Assembly: GCF_900187505.1 (NCBI RefSeq) | Contig: NZ_FYDL01000012.1 | Coordinates: 93,210 to 157,209, forward strand | DNA length: 64,000 bases | Direction: 5' to 3' | Source of the DNA: Pseudomonas sp. Irchel s3h17 | GTDB taxonomy: Bacteria > Pseudomonadota > Gammaproteobacteria > Pseudomonadales > Pseudomonadaceae | Shown: positions 8,433 through 17,171 of the stretch, one piece after another | How the letters are laid out: each line of letters starts with the position of its first letter | Numbering within the stretch: position 1 is the stretch's first letter | Notes under the pieces: model-generated | Seen by the model: the letters and a program-made list of their open reading frames with translations, nothing else | Databases searched by the model: none | Told to the model about the DNA's origin: nothing | Position numbers and translations under genes: made by a program

Positions 8433-9611
8433 TTGCGCTCTACCGAAGTCGTGATCATTGGCGCTGGCGCCGCAGGGTTGATGTGTGCACTGACCGCCGC
8501 CGGACGCGGGCGCAAGGTGATGTTGCTGGACCACGCCAACAAGGCGGGCAAGAAAATCCTCATGTCCGGCGGTGGACGCTGTAATTTCACCAACATGTAC
8601 ACAGAACCAAGCAATTTCCTCTCGCAGAACGCACATTTCTGCATATCCGCACTGGCGCGCTACACCCAGTGGGATTTCATCGGGATGGTCGCCAAGCACG
8701 GCGTGCCCTACCACGAGAAAAAACTCGGCCAGCTGTTCTGCGATAACAAGTCCAGCGACATCCTCGGCATGTTGCTCGACGAATGCGATCAGGTGGGCGT
8801 CAACCTGCACCTGGACACTTCGATCCAGCAGATCGAGAAAACCGAGAGCGGCTACCTGCTGGAGACCACCCTGGGCCAGGTCACTTGCGAGTCGCTGGTG
8901 ATCGCCACCGGCGGCCTGTCGATCCCGACCCTGGGCGCCACCGGCTTTGGTTATCAAGTGGCCAGGCAGTTCGGCCACACGTTGCTGCCGACCCGCGCCG
9001 GCCTGGTGCCGTTCACCATCACCGACCAGCTCAAGGAGCTGTGCGGCGAGTTGTCCGGCACGTCGGTGGATTGCCTGGTGAGCTGCAACGACCAGAGTTT
9101 CCGCGAAAACATCCTGTTCACCCACCGCGGCCTCAGCGGCCCGGCGATCCTGCAGATTTCCTCGTTCTGGCAATCCGGTGACACGGTTGAAATCAACCTG
9201 ATGCCGGACCATGACGCGCCGACCTGGCTGCAACAGCAACAGGCCGAACGACCGAACAGCGAGTTGAAAACCCTGTTGGGCGAGATTTTCACCAAGAAGA
9301 TGGCCAACCTGCTGGCCGACAGCTGGTTCGTCTCCAAACCGATGAAGCAGTACACCCACGCCGAGATCGCGGAAATCGCCGAGAAGCTCGCGAGCTGGCA
9401 GCTGGTCCCGGCCGGCACCGAAGGCTATCGCACCGCCGAAGTCACCCTGGGTGGCGTCGACACCCACGAAGTCTCCTCGAAAACCATGGAATCGCTGAAA
9501 AGCCCTGGCTTGTACTTCATCGGCGAAGTACTCGATGTCACCGGACACCTGGGCGGCTTCAACTTCCAATGGGCCTGGGCCTCGGGTTATGCGGCGGCGC
9601 AGTACGCCTGA
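8433..9611 (+). CDS. BaiN/YhiN (HI0933) family NAD(P)/FAD flavoprotein
   Basis: A 392-residue flavoprotein. The N-terminus holds the Rossmann dinucleotide fold GAGAAGLMCALTAAGRG and the second signature SGGGRCNFTN; the C-terminus has the FAD-closing segment GLYFIGEVLDVTGHLGGFN followed by WAWASGYAAA, all diagnostic of the HI0933/YhiN family. The start is TTG 8433, with GAGG eight bases upstream and the Rossmann fold beginning four residues in. Relatives in gut clostridia (BaiN) act on bile acids, but the role of the proteobacterial members is not established. It appears to be transcribed alone between two REPINs. Confidence 0.85.
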   Translation: MRSTEVVIIGAGAAGLMCALTAAGRGRKVMLLDHANKAGKKILMSGGGRCNFTNMYTEPSNFLSQNAHFCISALARYTQWDFIGMVAKHGVPYHEKKLGQLFCDNKSSDILGMLLDECDQVGVNLHLDTSIQQIEKTESGYLLETTLGQVTCESLVIATGGLSIPTLGATGFGYQVARQFGHTLLPTRAGLVPFTITDQLKELCGELSGTSVDCLVSCNDQSFRENILFTHRGLSGPAILQISSFWQSGDTVEINLMPDHDAPTWLQQQQAERPNSELKTLLGEIFTKKMANLLADSWFVSKPMKQYTHAEIAEIAEKLASWQLVPAGTEGYRTAEVTLGGVDTHEVSSKTMESLKSPGLYFIGEVLDVTGHLGGFNFQWAWASGYAAAQYA

Positions 9612-9650
9612 TTCAACGTCGCACACTAATCAGATTCTGGGAGCGGGCTT

Positions 9651-9795
9651 TGTGGCGAGGGAGCTTGCTCCCGCTGGCCTGCGCAGCGGGCCCTACATCA
9701 GTCATCGCAATCTGTCAGACACACCGTATACGCTGGATTTACGAAAGCTGCGCCCCTGACGCGGACCGGCCGACGGGAGCAAGCTCCCTCGCCAC
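9651..9795. repeat. REPIN (GTGGCGAGGGAGC family, 145-bp form)
   Basis: Intact ends with an interior closely related to the REPIN at 5131-5275 (shared GATTTACGA, GCTGCGCCC and CGGCCGACGGGAG blocks). A fragment of another REP family (CTGGGAGCGGGCTT) abuts it at 9637-9650. The remaining part of this 315-bp gap, 9796-9926, shows no gene or clear signal beyond a GGAAGG box 12 bases before yccS. Confidence 0.92.
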
Positions 9796-9926
9796 GAGCT
9801 CAATGCAGACCTGACACCTTCGCCCAGCAAGGAACACTTTTTGCTGCCAGATGTGATCGGCGCCATTGCGTCGACGTCATTACTGGCTCAATTTAGTGTC
9901 ATTGCCTCGGAAGGCCTTCGCACTTC

Positions 9927-12110
9927 ATGTCATCGACTTCGTTTCGTCAGTCTCTGCGTCGCCTTTGGGCACTGGATAAGTTCAGCTACAGCGTTCGGGT
10001 GTTCATCGCCCTGACCGGCAGCATGGCGCTGTGTTGGTACCAGGACGAGATGGGCCTGCTGATCCCGCTGTTCCTGGGGATCATCGCCAGCGCCCTGGCC
10101 GAGACCGATGACAGCTGGCAGGGCCGCCTGAATGCGCTGGCGGTGACACTGGTGTGCTTCAGCGTTGCCGCGTTCTCGGTCGAGTGGCTGTTCCCCTACC
10201 CCTACATCTTCGTGTTTGCCCTGGCGCTGGCGAGCTTTGGCCTGACCATGCTCGGGGCACTGGGCGAACGTTATGGTGCGATTGCCTCGGCCACCCTGAT
10301 TCTGTCGGTCTACACCATGATCGGCGTGGACCAGCGTGGTGGCGCGGTCACCGATTTCTGGCATGAACCGGTGCTGCTGGTCGCCGGCGCCGCCTGGTAC
10401 GGCTTGCTGTCGGTGCTGTGGCAGGCACTGTTCTCCAACCAGCCAGTGCAGCAAAGCCTGGCGCGGCTGTTTCGCGAGTTGGGGTTTTACCTCAAGCTCA
10501 AGTCGTCGCTGTTCGAGCCGATCCGCCAGATGGACGTCGAAGCCCGTCGCCTTGAACTGGCCCAGCAGAACGGTCGGGTGGTGGCCGCCCTGAACGCCGC
10601 CAAGGAGATCATCCTGCATCGGGTCGGCAACGGTCGACCAGGCTCGAAAGTCAGCCGCTACCTGAAGCTGTATTTCCTTGCCCAGGATATCCACGAGCGC
10701 GCCAGTTCTTCGCACTATCCCTACAACGCCCTGGCCGACGCGTTCTTTCACAGTGACGTGCTGTTCCGCTGCCAACGCCTGCTGCGCCAGCAAGGCAAGG
10801 CCTGCCGGGCGCTGGCCGAGTCGATCCAGATGCGCCAGCCGTTCGTCTACGACGCCAGCTTTGCGCAAGCCTTGAGCGATCTGGACGCCTCCCTGGAACA
10901 CTTGCGCGTGCAGAGCAACCCGGCCTGGCGTGGCTTGCTGCGCTCGTTGCGCGCACTGGCGGCCAACCTCGGCACCCTCGACCGCCTGCTCAGCGATGCC
11001 AGCAACCCCGATGCCCTGGCGGACGCCACCGACAGCAGCCTGCTGGATCGTTCGCCGCGCAACCTCAAGGATGTGTGGACACGGCTGCGCACGCAGCTGA
11101 CCCCCACCTCGCTGCTGTTCCGCCATGCCCTGCGGTTGCCCCTGGCCCTGACCATCGGCTACGGCATGGTGCACCTGATCCACCCCTCCCAGGGCTACTG
11201 GATCATCCTCACCACACTGTTTGTCTGCCAACCGAACTATGGCGCGACGCGGCGCAAACTCGGCCAGCGGATCATCGGCACGGCCATTGGCCTCACCGTG
11301 GCCTGGGCGCTGTTCGACCTGTTCCCCAATCCGCTGGTGCAATCGTGTTTCGCCATCGCCGCCGGGGTGGTGTTCTTTATCTATCGCACCACGCGCTACA
11401 CCCTGGCCACGGCGGCCATTACCCTGATGGTGCTGTTCTGCTTCAATCAGGTGGGGGATGGTTACGGGCTGTTCCTGCCACGCCTGTTCGATACCTTGCT
11501 CGGCAGCCTGATCGCCGGGCTCGCCGTCTTCCTGTTCCTGCCGGACTGGCAGGGTCGACGACTGAACAAGGTGCTGGCCAATACCCTGACCTGCAACAGC
11601 ATCTACTTGCGGCAAATCATGCAGCAATACGCCGCCGGCAAACGCGACGACCTGGCCTATCGCCTGGCCCGCCGCAATGCCCACAACGCCGACGCCGCGC
11701 TGTCGACCACCCTGGCCAACATGCTCATGGAACCGGGGCACTTTCGCAAGGAAGCGGACGTCGGCTTCCGCTTCCTGGTGCTGTCCCACACCCTGCTCAG
11801 CTACCTTTCGGGGCTGGGCGCGCACCGTGAAACCCAGCTCCCGGATGACGTCCGGGAGCAACTGATCAACGGTGCCGGCGCCAGCCTGGCCGCCAGCATC
11901 GACGACATCGCCCAGGGCCTGGCAAACAAATTGCCGATTGCGATCCAGAGTGACGACGAGGAAGCCCTGGCCGCCGAGCTCGAGCAGATGCCCGATGAGA
12001 CCGATGAAGGCCAGCGCCTGGTGCAGACTCAGCTGGCGCTGATCTGCCGGCAATTGGGGCCGCTACGCACGCTGGCCGCGCATTTGATCAAGGACACGGG
12101 CCAGGATTGA
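9927..12110 (+). CDS. yccS: YccS-type FUSC family inner-membrane protein
   Basis: A 727-residue protein with two blocks of hydrophobic helices (roughly residues 20-160 and 395-540), each followed by a long cytoplasmic region, the arrangement of the YccS/YhfK group of the fusaric-acid-resistance (FUSC) superfamily. The conserved FUSC segment GYWIILTTLFVCQPNYGAT starts the second membrane block. Family members are suspected aromatic-acid or small-molecule exporters, but YccS has no proven substrate. The length matches E. coli YccS (about 717). There is no adjacent membrane-fusion gene such as aaeA. The convergent downstream gene ends 30 bases away. Confidence 0.88.
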   Translation: MSSTSFRQSLRRLWALDKFSYSVRVFIALTGSMALCWYQDEMGLLIPLFLGIIASALAETDDSWQGRLNALAVTLVCFSVAAFSVEWLFPYPYIFVFALALASFGLTMLGALGERYGAIASATLILSVYTMIGVDQRGGAVTDFWHEPVLLVAGAAWYGLLSVLWQALFSNQPVQQSLARLFRELGFYLKLKSSLFEPIRQMDVEARRLELAQQNGRVVAALNAAKEIILHRVGNGRPGSKVSRYLKLYFLAQDIHERASSSHYPYNALADAFFHSDVLFRCQRLLRQQGKACRALAESIQMRQPFVYDASFAQALSDLDASLEHLRVQSNPAWRGLLRSLRALAANLGTLDRLLSDASNPDALADATDSSLLDRSPRNLKDVWTRLRTQLTPTSLLFRHALRLPLALTIGYGMVHLIHPSQGYWIILTTLFVCQPNYGATRRKLGQRIIGTAIGLTVAWALFDLFPNPLVQSCFAIAAGVVFFIYRTTRYTLATAAITLMVLFCFNQVGDGYGLFLPRLFDTLLGSLIAGLAVFLFLPDWQGRRLNKVLANTLTCNSIYLRQIMQQYAAGKRDDLAYRLARRNAHNADAALSTTLANMLMEPGHFRKEADVGFRFLVLSHTLLSYLSGLGAHRETQLPDDVREQLINGAGASLAASIDDIAQGLANKLPIAIQSDDEEALAAELEQMPDETDEGQRLVQTQLALICRQLGPLRTLAAHLIKDTGQD

Positions 12111-12139
12111 GGGCCGCTTGTAGCTTGTAGCTATCGAAC

Positions 12140-12877
12140 TTACATCCCATGCTGCCTGAGCAATCGGTCATAGCTGCCATCCGCCTTCATCCCGGCGATT
12201 TCACGGTCGAACCCCGCGACGATCCGCGCATGATCGGGGTTTTTCAGGCTGACCAGGATATGCAGGCTGTTTTCGCTCAAGGCCCGCGGCAAGAACTCCA
12301 CGGCATTACGCACCTTGGGTGATTCGCGCGCCAGGAAGTAGCGAGCGACGTACTCATCCTCCAGCGCCAGCTTCACGCGATCGGCGGCGAGCATGCGCAC
12401 CGCCATGGGGAAATTGTGCACCGGTACTTTTTGCAGCGCCGCGTCAGCGTCGAATTGGGGTGAGTAGGCATACCCGCGAACCACGGCAATCGGATAAGTG
12501 TGCAACTGCTGAAGGTTGTTGTATTCGATGGGTGTGTCTTTGCGCTTGATGAAACGAATCCGGTTGAGCAGGTATTCGCCGGAGAACTGCCCCATCTGGG
12601 TGCGTTCCTCGTTGTACCAGGCATTGACCAGTACGTCGTAGCGACCGTCGCCCACCCCCAGCATCGCCCTGGCCCACGGCACCTGCTCGAACTCACTGGC
12701 ATAACCAGCCCGTGCCAGGGCGGTACTGACGATGTCGGTTGCCAGCCCGCCATTGACCAGTGCGATGTCGGTGAAAGGCGGCCATGCGTCAGCCACCAGG
12801 CGTAATTTTTCCGCTGTGGCGCCCTGGCTCAGGAACAGCAACCCAATCAAGGCAAAGGCTCGATGCAATCGCGGCAT
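12140..12877 (-). CDS. periplasmic amino-acid-type solute-binding protein (SBP_bac_3)
   Basis: A 245-residue protein with an N-terminal signal peptide (hydrophobic FALIGLLFLSQGATA, cleavage expected before EKLRLV) followed by a type II periplasmic binding domain. The opening segment LRLVADAWPPFTD and the block YDVLVNAWYNEERTQMG are typical of the short, orphan SBP_bac_3 proteins of pseudomonads. No ABC permease or ATPase gene is beside it, so it may deliver ligand to a distant transporter or act as a sensor-type binder. It is divergent from elaA across a 266-bp gap in which I see no distinct site. The ligand is unknown. Confidence 0.82.
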   Translation of the reverse strand: MPRLHRAFALIGLLFLSQGATAEKLRLVADAWPPFTDIALVNGGLATDIVSTALARAGYASEFEQVPWARAMLGVGDGRYDVLVNAWYNEERTQMGQFSGEYLLNRIRFIKRKDTPIEYNNLQQLHTYPIAVVRGYAYSPQFDADAALQKVPVHNFPMAVRMLAADRVKLALEDEYVARYFLARESPKVRNAVEFLPRALSENSLHILVSLKNPDHARIVAGFDREIAGMKADGSYDRLLRQHGM

Positions 12878-13143
12878 GCCAAAAAATCCTTAGCGGGCGT
12901 ACAGCCCAGCGTGTTTTTAGCCGAACTCGATAACCCGTATGCGGCGTGGCGGCCACAACCCCGGCCTTTAACAGTAGCTCATCATCGCCACTGAAAAACG
13001 CGCCAATCCAGATTACACAAAGATCACGGGGCCGCGAGAGATGAATGATGGCATTTTGGCCTTTGTCACAGATTTTCATGCAAGCAAGACATCCTGCGCC
13101 GAGACGCTTAGTATCGGAAACAGGCTTTTCACAGGACGGGAAA

Positions 13144-13596
13144 ATGACAGTCGATTGGGTCTGCAAACACCACAGCGATCTGGGCAAAGAGCAACTCTAT
13201 GCCATCTTGCAACTGCGCACACAGGTGTTTGTCGTTGAACAGAAATGCGCCTATCAGGAAGTGGACGGACAGGATCTGGAGAGTGACACCTGCCACTTGA
13301 TGGCCTGGGACGGTGACCGGCTGGTGGCCTACCTGCGCTTGCTCGACCCGACCTCACAGGGTGGTGACGTGGTCATCGGGCGCGTGGTGATTGCCGCCGA
13401 TGCACGAGGCCAGGGCCTGGGCCATGAGTTGATGGAGCAAGCGCTCAAACAAGCCGAAAAGCATTGGCCCGACACACCGATCTTCCTGTCGGCCCAGGCC
13501 CATTTGCAGGACTACTACGGCCGCTACGGCTTTGTCGTGTCGGGCGTGGAGTACCTGGAAGACGACATTCCACATATCGGCATGCGTCGTTCTTAG
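13144..13596 (+). CDS. elaA: ElaA-family GNAT acetyltransferase
   Basis: A 150-residue GNAT N-acetyltransferase. The acetyl-CoA binding motif A is IGRVVIAADARGQGLGHELM, with the R/Q-x-x-G-x-G/A pattern (RGQGLG), and the N-terminal segment LQLRTQVFVVEQKCAYQEVDGQD is the ElaA signature. The start was placed at ATG 13144 after AGGACGGG; the in-frame extension upstream has no family similarity. The acceptor substrate of ElaA is not known. A REPIN follows downstream. Confidence 0.88.
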   Translation: MTVDWVCKHHSDLGKEQLYAILQLRTQVFVVEQKCAYQEVDGQDLESDTCHLMAWDGDRLVAYLRLLDPTSQGGDVVIGRVVIAADARGQGLGHELMEQALKQAEKHWPDTPIFLSAQAHLQDYYGRYGFVVSGVEYLEDDIPHIGMRRS

Positions 13597-13663
13597 GTCA
13601 GGCATGGCCCTTTAGTGGGGGCAATACTGGTCAGCCAAGGATAGGCTTGCTCAACACATCCCC

Positions 13664-13793
13664 GTGGCGAGGGAGCTTGCTCCCGCTCGACCGCGAAGCG
13701 GTCGCAAGTCCGGCAAACGCGTTTCTACAGGCCTGACGCGTTTGTCTTTTTAGGGCTGCTGCGCAACCCAGCGGGAGCAAGCTCCCTCGCCAC
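13664..13793. repeat. REPIN (GTGGCGAGGGAGC family)
   Basis: Both inverted ends are intact, with an interior carrying a second stem (GACCGCGAAGCGGTC). A more diverged half-element (TGTGGCGAGGAAGGCGGCTC) follows at 13839-13866. Together they occupy most of the 288-bp gap after elaA, where both flanking genes end (convergent). Confidence 0.9.
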
Positions 13794-13884
13794 GGGGCCC
13801 TCACTCACTTCAAACTTTTCTTAACTCAACAGCATTGCTGTGGCGAGGAAGGCGGCTCCTTCACCATAAAAGACGGGCCTGTAT

Positions 13885-14181
13885 TCAGGGATATCCCAAC
13901 ACTGCCTTGATCTGCCGCAGATGCTGCTCGATCCAGCGCGGATCAATCGCCCCCCACTCACGAATCCGATAGCACCCGGCATGGTTGCGTGCGCCCTCCT
14001 CCTGCTCGAACTCGCAAAGGATGTCCAGGTCCGCCAGCGCCGCGATCGTATCCTGGGCGGTGCGCCGGGGCATGCCCGTCACCTCGGTCAGCGCCGGGAC
14101 ACTGCTGGCCAGCCCGCTGTCGATCAGGTAGGCCACGTACAAGCGGCGGTAGAAGCTGCTCTTGGTCTTGCTCACGTCCAT
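13885..14181 (-). CDS. small winged helix-turn-helix protein
   Basis: A 98-residue protein. Residues about 10-65 form a winged HTH: a helical start (FYRRLYVAYLIDSG), a recognition-type turn (VPALTEVTGMPRRTAQDTIAAL), then a short wing ending in CYRIREWGAID. The start is set at ATG 14181 because AAGGAG lies eight bases upstream; a longer in-frame reading has no such box. It follows the YgjP-like metallopeptidase gene by 23 bases on the same strand, so the two are probably one transcript. I recognise this protein as widespread in pseudomonads but know of no assigned function; a DNA-binding role is inferred from the fold only. Confidence 0.75.
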   Translation of the reverse strand: MDVSKTKSSFYRRLYVAYLIDSGLASSVPALTEVTGMPRRTAQDTIAALADLDILCEFEQEEGARNHAGCYRIREWGAIDPRWIEQHLRQIKAVLGYP

Positions 14182-14204
14182 CCAGACACTCCTTGTTGCG
14201 ATAG

Positions 14205-14696
14205 TTACTGCATGTCCCGCCACGTCAGGTAAACCCGCAAATCAAACTCCAGCTGGTGATAACCCGGCAGCATGTGCTCGCACAGTTTGTAGAAGGCCTT
14301 GTTGTGGTCGGACTCCTTGAAATGCGCCAGTTCGTGGACCACGATCATCTTCAGGAATTGTGGGGCGGCATCCTTGAACAAGGAAGCGATGCGGATTTCT
14401 TTCTTGGCCTTGAGCTTGCCACCCTGTACCCGGGAGATCGCCGTGTGCAGGCCGAGTGCACGGTGAGTCAGGTCCAGGCGGTTATCGAACAGCACCTTGT
14501 CGATCGACGGGGCATTGCGCAGGTATTCCTGTTTCAGCTCCAGGGCATAGTTGTACAACGCCTTGTCGCTCTGTATCGCGTGCTTGTCCGGGTAACGCTG
14601 GCTCAGGTACCCACCCAGTCGATCCTCATCGATCAACTGACGCACCTGTGCTTGGAGTGTGGCAGGGTAAGCCTGGAGGTATTTGAGCGCGGTCAT
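14205..14696 (-). CDS. YgjP-like (DUF45/M48-type) zinc metallopeptidase
   Basis: A 163-residue protein with the zinc-peptidase signature HELAH (VVHELAHFKE) followed by a third His ligand in ESDHNKAFY, the HExxH...H pattern of the YgjP/WLM domain. The N-terminal 70 residues contain LQAYPATLQAQVRQLI and YLSQRYPDK typical of the family. There is no signal peptide, so it is cytosolic. YgjP-like proteins are often found near restriction or DNA-damage genes and their substrates are unknown. Here it is followed at 23 bases by a winged-helix gene. Confidence 0.85.
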   Translation of the reverse strand: MTALKYLQAYPATLQAQVRQLIDEDRLGGYLSQRYPDKHAIQSDKALYNYALELKQEYLRNAPSIDKVLFDNRLDLTHRALGLHTAISRVQGGKLKAKKEIRIASLFKDAAPQFLKMIVVHELAHFKESDHNKAFYKLCEHMLPGYHQLEFDLRVYLTWRDMQ

Positions 14697-14738
14697 GGGG
14701 CAACAACAGAGTGGCGAAAGAGCGCCAGTGTAGCGAAT

Positions 14739-16862
14739 TCAGGCCGTCAGCGCGCTCCAGTCAAACGGCCGTACAAAGCCCGCGACGTCCTCGGCCATCA
14801 GCGGCCGGGCCACCAGGAAACCCTGCACGTACTGGCAGCCGTTGGCCTCCAGCCACTGATACTGTGCAACGGTCTCCACCCCTTCGGCGATCACCAGAAC
14901 CCCGAATTGCTTGCACAACCCAATCACGCTTTGAGCCAGTGCCGCGTCCCGGGGAGAGTCGAGAATGCGCGCGACCAGGTGTCGGTCAAGCTTCAGCGTG
15001 TCCAGTGCCAAGTCCCGCAAATGGGCCAGGGAACACGCCCCGGAACCAAAATCGTCCAGCGCGACCCGTACCCCCAGGTGACGCAGCAGGCGCACCTGTT
15101 TGTGCGACTCATCGAGGTTTTGCATCAAGGCCTCCTCGGTGATTTCCACTTCCAACTGCCCCGGTTGCAGTTGGTGACGCGCCAGCACCTGACGCAGTTC
15201 GGTGGCGAGGCCGGGCATGCCGAACTGGGTGCTGCTCAGGCTGACCGCAATCACCACGTCGTCGGCAAACAGGGTTTCCCAGGCTTTTCGCTGCCAGGTG
15301 CTGCGATGGTAAATCCAGCTGCCCAGGCGGCTGATCAATCGCGCTTCCTCCAGCAGCGGCAAAAACAATCCCGGCGGCACATCGCCGACACTGGGGTGGT
15401 GCCAGCGCAATAACGCCTCGAACCCGCGGACTCGCCCGTCGGCAATCGATACCTGGGGTTGATAGACCAGGCTGAAATCCTTGTTTTCGATGGCCGTGCG
15501 CACGCTTTCTTCAAGCATCAGGCGTGTCCGCGCCCGGCCGTTCATTTCGTGATCGTAGAACCGATACTGCTGGCGCCCGGCTCGCTTGGCCTCGTACATG
15601 GCGATGTCGGAAGCGCGCAACAGTCCGTCGAGACTGGCCCCACAGTCAGGATAAGTGGCGATCCCGATGCTCACCCCCAACGCCATATCCATACCCTCGA
15701 TCTGCTGACAGATCGACACCCGCTCAATGATCTTTTCCGCAATCTTCGCCGCTTGCTCGGGAAGCTCCAGGTCGAGCAACGCAGTAAATTCATCCCCACC
15801 CATCCGCGCCAGAATGTCGAATGGCCGCAGGCAGGCCTTCAATTGCTCGGAAACCCAGCGCAGCACGCGATCACCCGCGTCATGCCCCAACAAATCGTTG
15901 ACCCGCTTGAACCCGTCCAGATCCAGGTACAACAATACCCAGGCGCTGCCGGAGCGCTCACTGCGCGGCAGCAGGGTTTCCACGGCCTGGTAGAACCCGC
16001 GTCGGTTGAGCAAGCCGGTCAATGGGTCGGTGACCGCCTGGAACTCCAGTTGCTGGTGCAGGTGACGCACCACCGACATGTCGAGCACCGTCACCACCAT
16101 GGCTTTCTGCTCAGGCGGCAGTGGCGCACAGGAGAGCGCAACCGGCACCTGCTGGCCGGGTGCCGTGCGCAGGATCGCATCATGCACGCGCCACGTTTCG
16201 CCCCGGCGGTAACCGCTGTAGATGTCTGAATCATTCCACACCGGGATGTGCGGTTTTTGCAGGAAGTCGACGAGCTCCGAACCTTGCAAATCAGCCACCG
16301 TCGCGTTGAGCAAGCGCGAGATGGCCGGGTTGGCAAAGCGGATCAGGCCTTCTTCGCCCACCACCAGAATGCCTTCGGCGGCATTTTCCAGCACCGACGC
16401 ATTGAAGGCCCGGGCCGCTTCCAGGTCCTGACTCAAGCGCTGCAGCGCTCGGCGGTTGCGCTGATGCTCAAGCAGGGCCTGTACCTTGGGTTTGAGAATT
16501 AGCGGGTCGAAGGGTTTGAACAGGTAATCCACCGCTCCATTGGCATAGCCCTTGATCACGGCGTCCTGGGACTGCTCGTTGGCGGTGAGGAAAATGATCG
16601 GTGTCAGGTGCGTTCGCTGGCTGCCGCGCATCAGGCGGGCGACTTCAAATCCGTCCATGTCCGGCATCTGCACATCCAGCAGCACCAGATCGACTTCGTG
16701 TTCAAGCAACAGGTTCAAGGCTTCGAAGCCGGAAGCCGCCGTCATCACCTGCCAATCCTGGCGCTGCAACAACGCACGCATGCTGATCAGGTTTTCAGGG
16801 TAATCATCGACGATCAATAGAACCGGACGGCCTTCAGTGGGCTTGGGTTGCGCGCATTCCAT
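14739..16862 (-). CDS. REC-PAS-GGDEF-EAL c-di-GMP signalling protein
   Basis: A 707-residue response regulator. Receiver domain: residues 13-130 with DD19-20, phosphoacceptor D63 (LLDVQMPDMDG), T93 and K116. PAS domain: about 150-265. Diguanylate cyclase: 275-435 with an intact GGDEF (355-359) and an RxxD inhibitory I-site (R346-P-F-D349) five residues before it. EAL domain: 455-700 with E482-A-L, E573 (VEITEEAL), D603-D604 (LDDFGSG), K624, AEGVE and Q680. One ligand position differs: the Asn of the usual VNLS segment is Ser541 (AVSLSS), and loop 6 reads GSGACSL rather than GxGYSSL. Cyclase activity looks intact, while phosphodiesterase activity may be weakened. No cognate histidine kinase is adjacent. 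Confidence 0.93.
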   Translation of the reverse strand: MECAQPKPTEGRPVLLIVDDYPENLISMRALLQRQDWQVMTAASGFEALNLLLEHEVDLVLLDVQMPDMDGFEVARLMRGSQRTHLTPIIFLTANEQSQDAVIKGYANGAVDYLFKPFDPLILKPKVQALLEHQRNRRALQRLSQDLEAARAFNASVLENAAEGILVVGEEGLIRFANPAISRLLNATVADLQGSELVDFLQKPHIPVWNDSDIYSGYRRGETWRVHDAILRTAPGQQVPVALSCAPLPPEQKAMVVTVLDMSVVRHLHQQLEFQAVTDPLTGLLNRRGFYQAVETLLPRSERSGSAWVLLYLDLDGFKRVNDLLGHDAGDRVLRWVSEQLKACLRPFDILARMGGDEFTALLDLELPEQAAKIAEKIIERVSICQQIEGMDMALGVSIGIATYPDCGASLDGLLRASDIAMYEAKRAGRQQYRFYDHEMNGRARTRLMLEESVRTAIENKDFSLVYQPQVSIADGRVRGFEALLRWHHPSVGDVPPGLFLPLLEEARLISRLGSWIYHRSTWQRKAWETLFADDVVIAVSLSSTQFGMPGLATELRQVLARHQLQPGQLEVEITEEALMQNLDESHKQVRLLRHLGVRVALDDFGSGACSLAHLRDLALDTLKLDRHLVARILDSPRDAALAQSVIGLCKQFGVLVIAEGVETVAQYQWLEANGCQYVQGFLVARPLMAEDVAGFVRPFDWSALTA

Positions 16863-17071
16863 GCTGCTTCTCTTGTTATGGCGTCAAGCGGGATACCGAA
16901 AAACCGGACAAGTTTCACTCTAGACCGGGATCAACCAAATCAGAAGAAACCAATACGCCATCACTCGGCAAAACTCCAGGCTCCCGACTAACGGTCGTTG
17001 TTACAGGCCACAAAACCCGATGAGGGTGACAGTCGACAGACGACTGACGCCAATAACCCGCCGGACGGACA

Positions 17072-17100
17072 TTAACAAAACGCACCTCAGCGCTTATAAA
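17072..17100 (+). promoter_or_regulatory. predicted sigma-70 promoter for the alginate lyase gene
   Basis: TTAACA at 17072-17077 and TATAAA at 17095-17100 are separated by 17 bases, one mismatch from consensus in each hexamer. It lies 72 bases before the likely start codon. The rest of this 309-bp gap (16863-17171) shows no gene. Confidence 0.6.
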
Positions 17101-17171
17101 GACCGCCCTCTAATGTGCGGGCCAGAGCTTCTGGCACGTACGTTCCGACCGCATTCATGGACGCTTTGACG

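Noticed and set aside
9930-12053. A 707-codon open frame antisense to yccS
   Set aside because: It mirrors the codon pattern of a clear YccS gene, has Gln/His/Gly-rich composition with no domain, and is typical of antisense frames in GC-rich Pseudomonas genes.
13839-13866. Second REP near 13.84 kb
   Set aside because: Only a diverged half-element without the inverted mate; mentioned with the adjacent REPIN instead.
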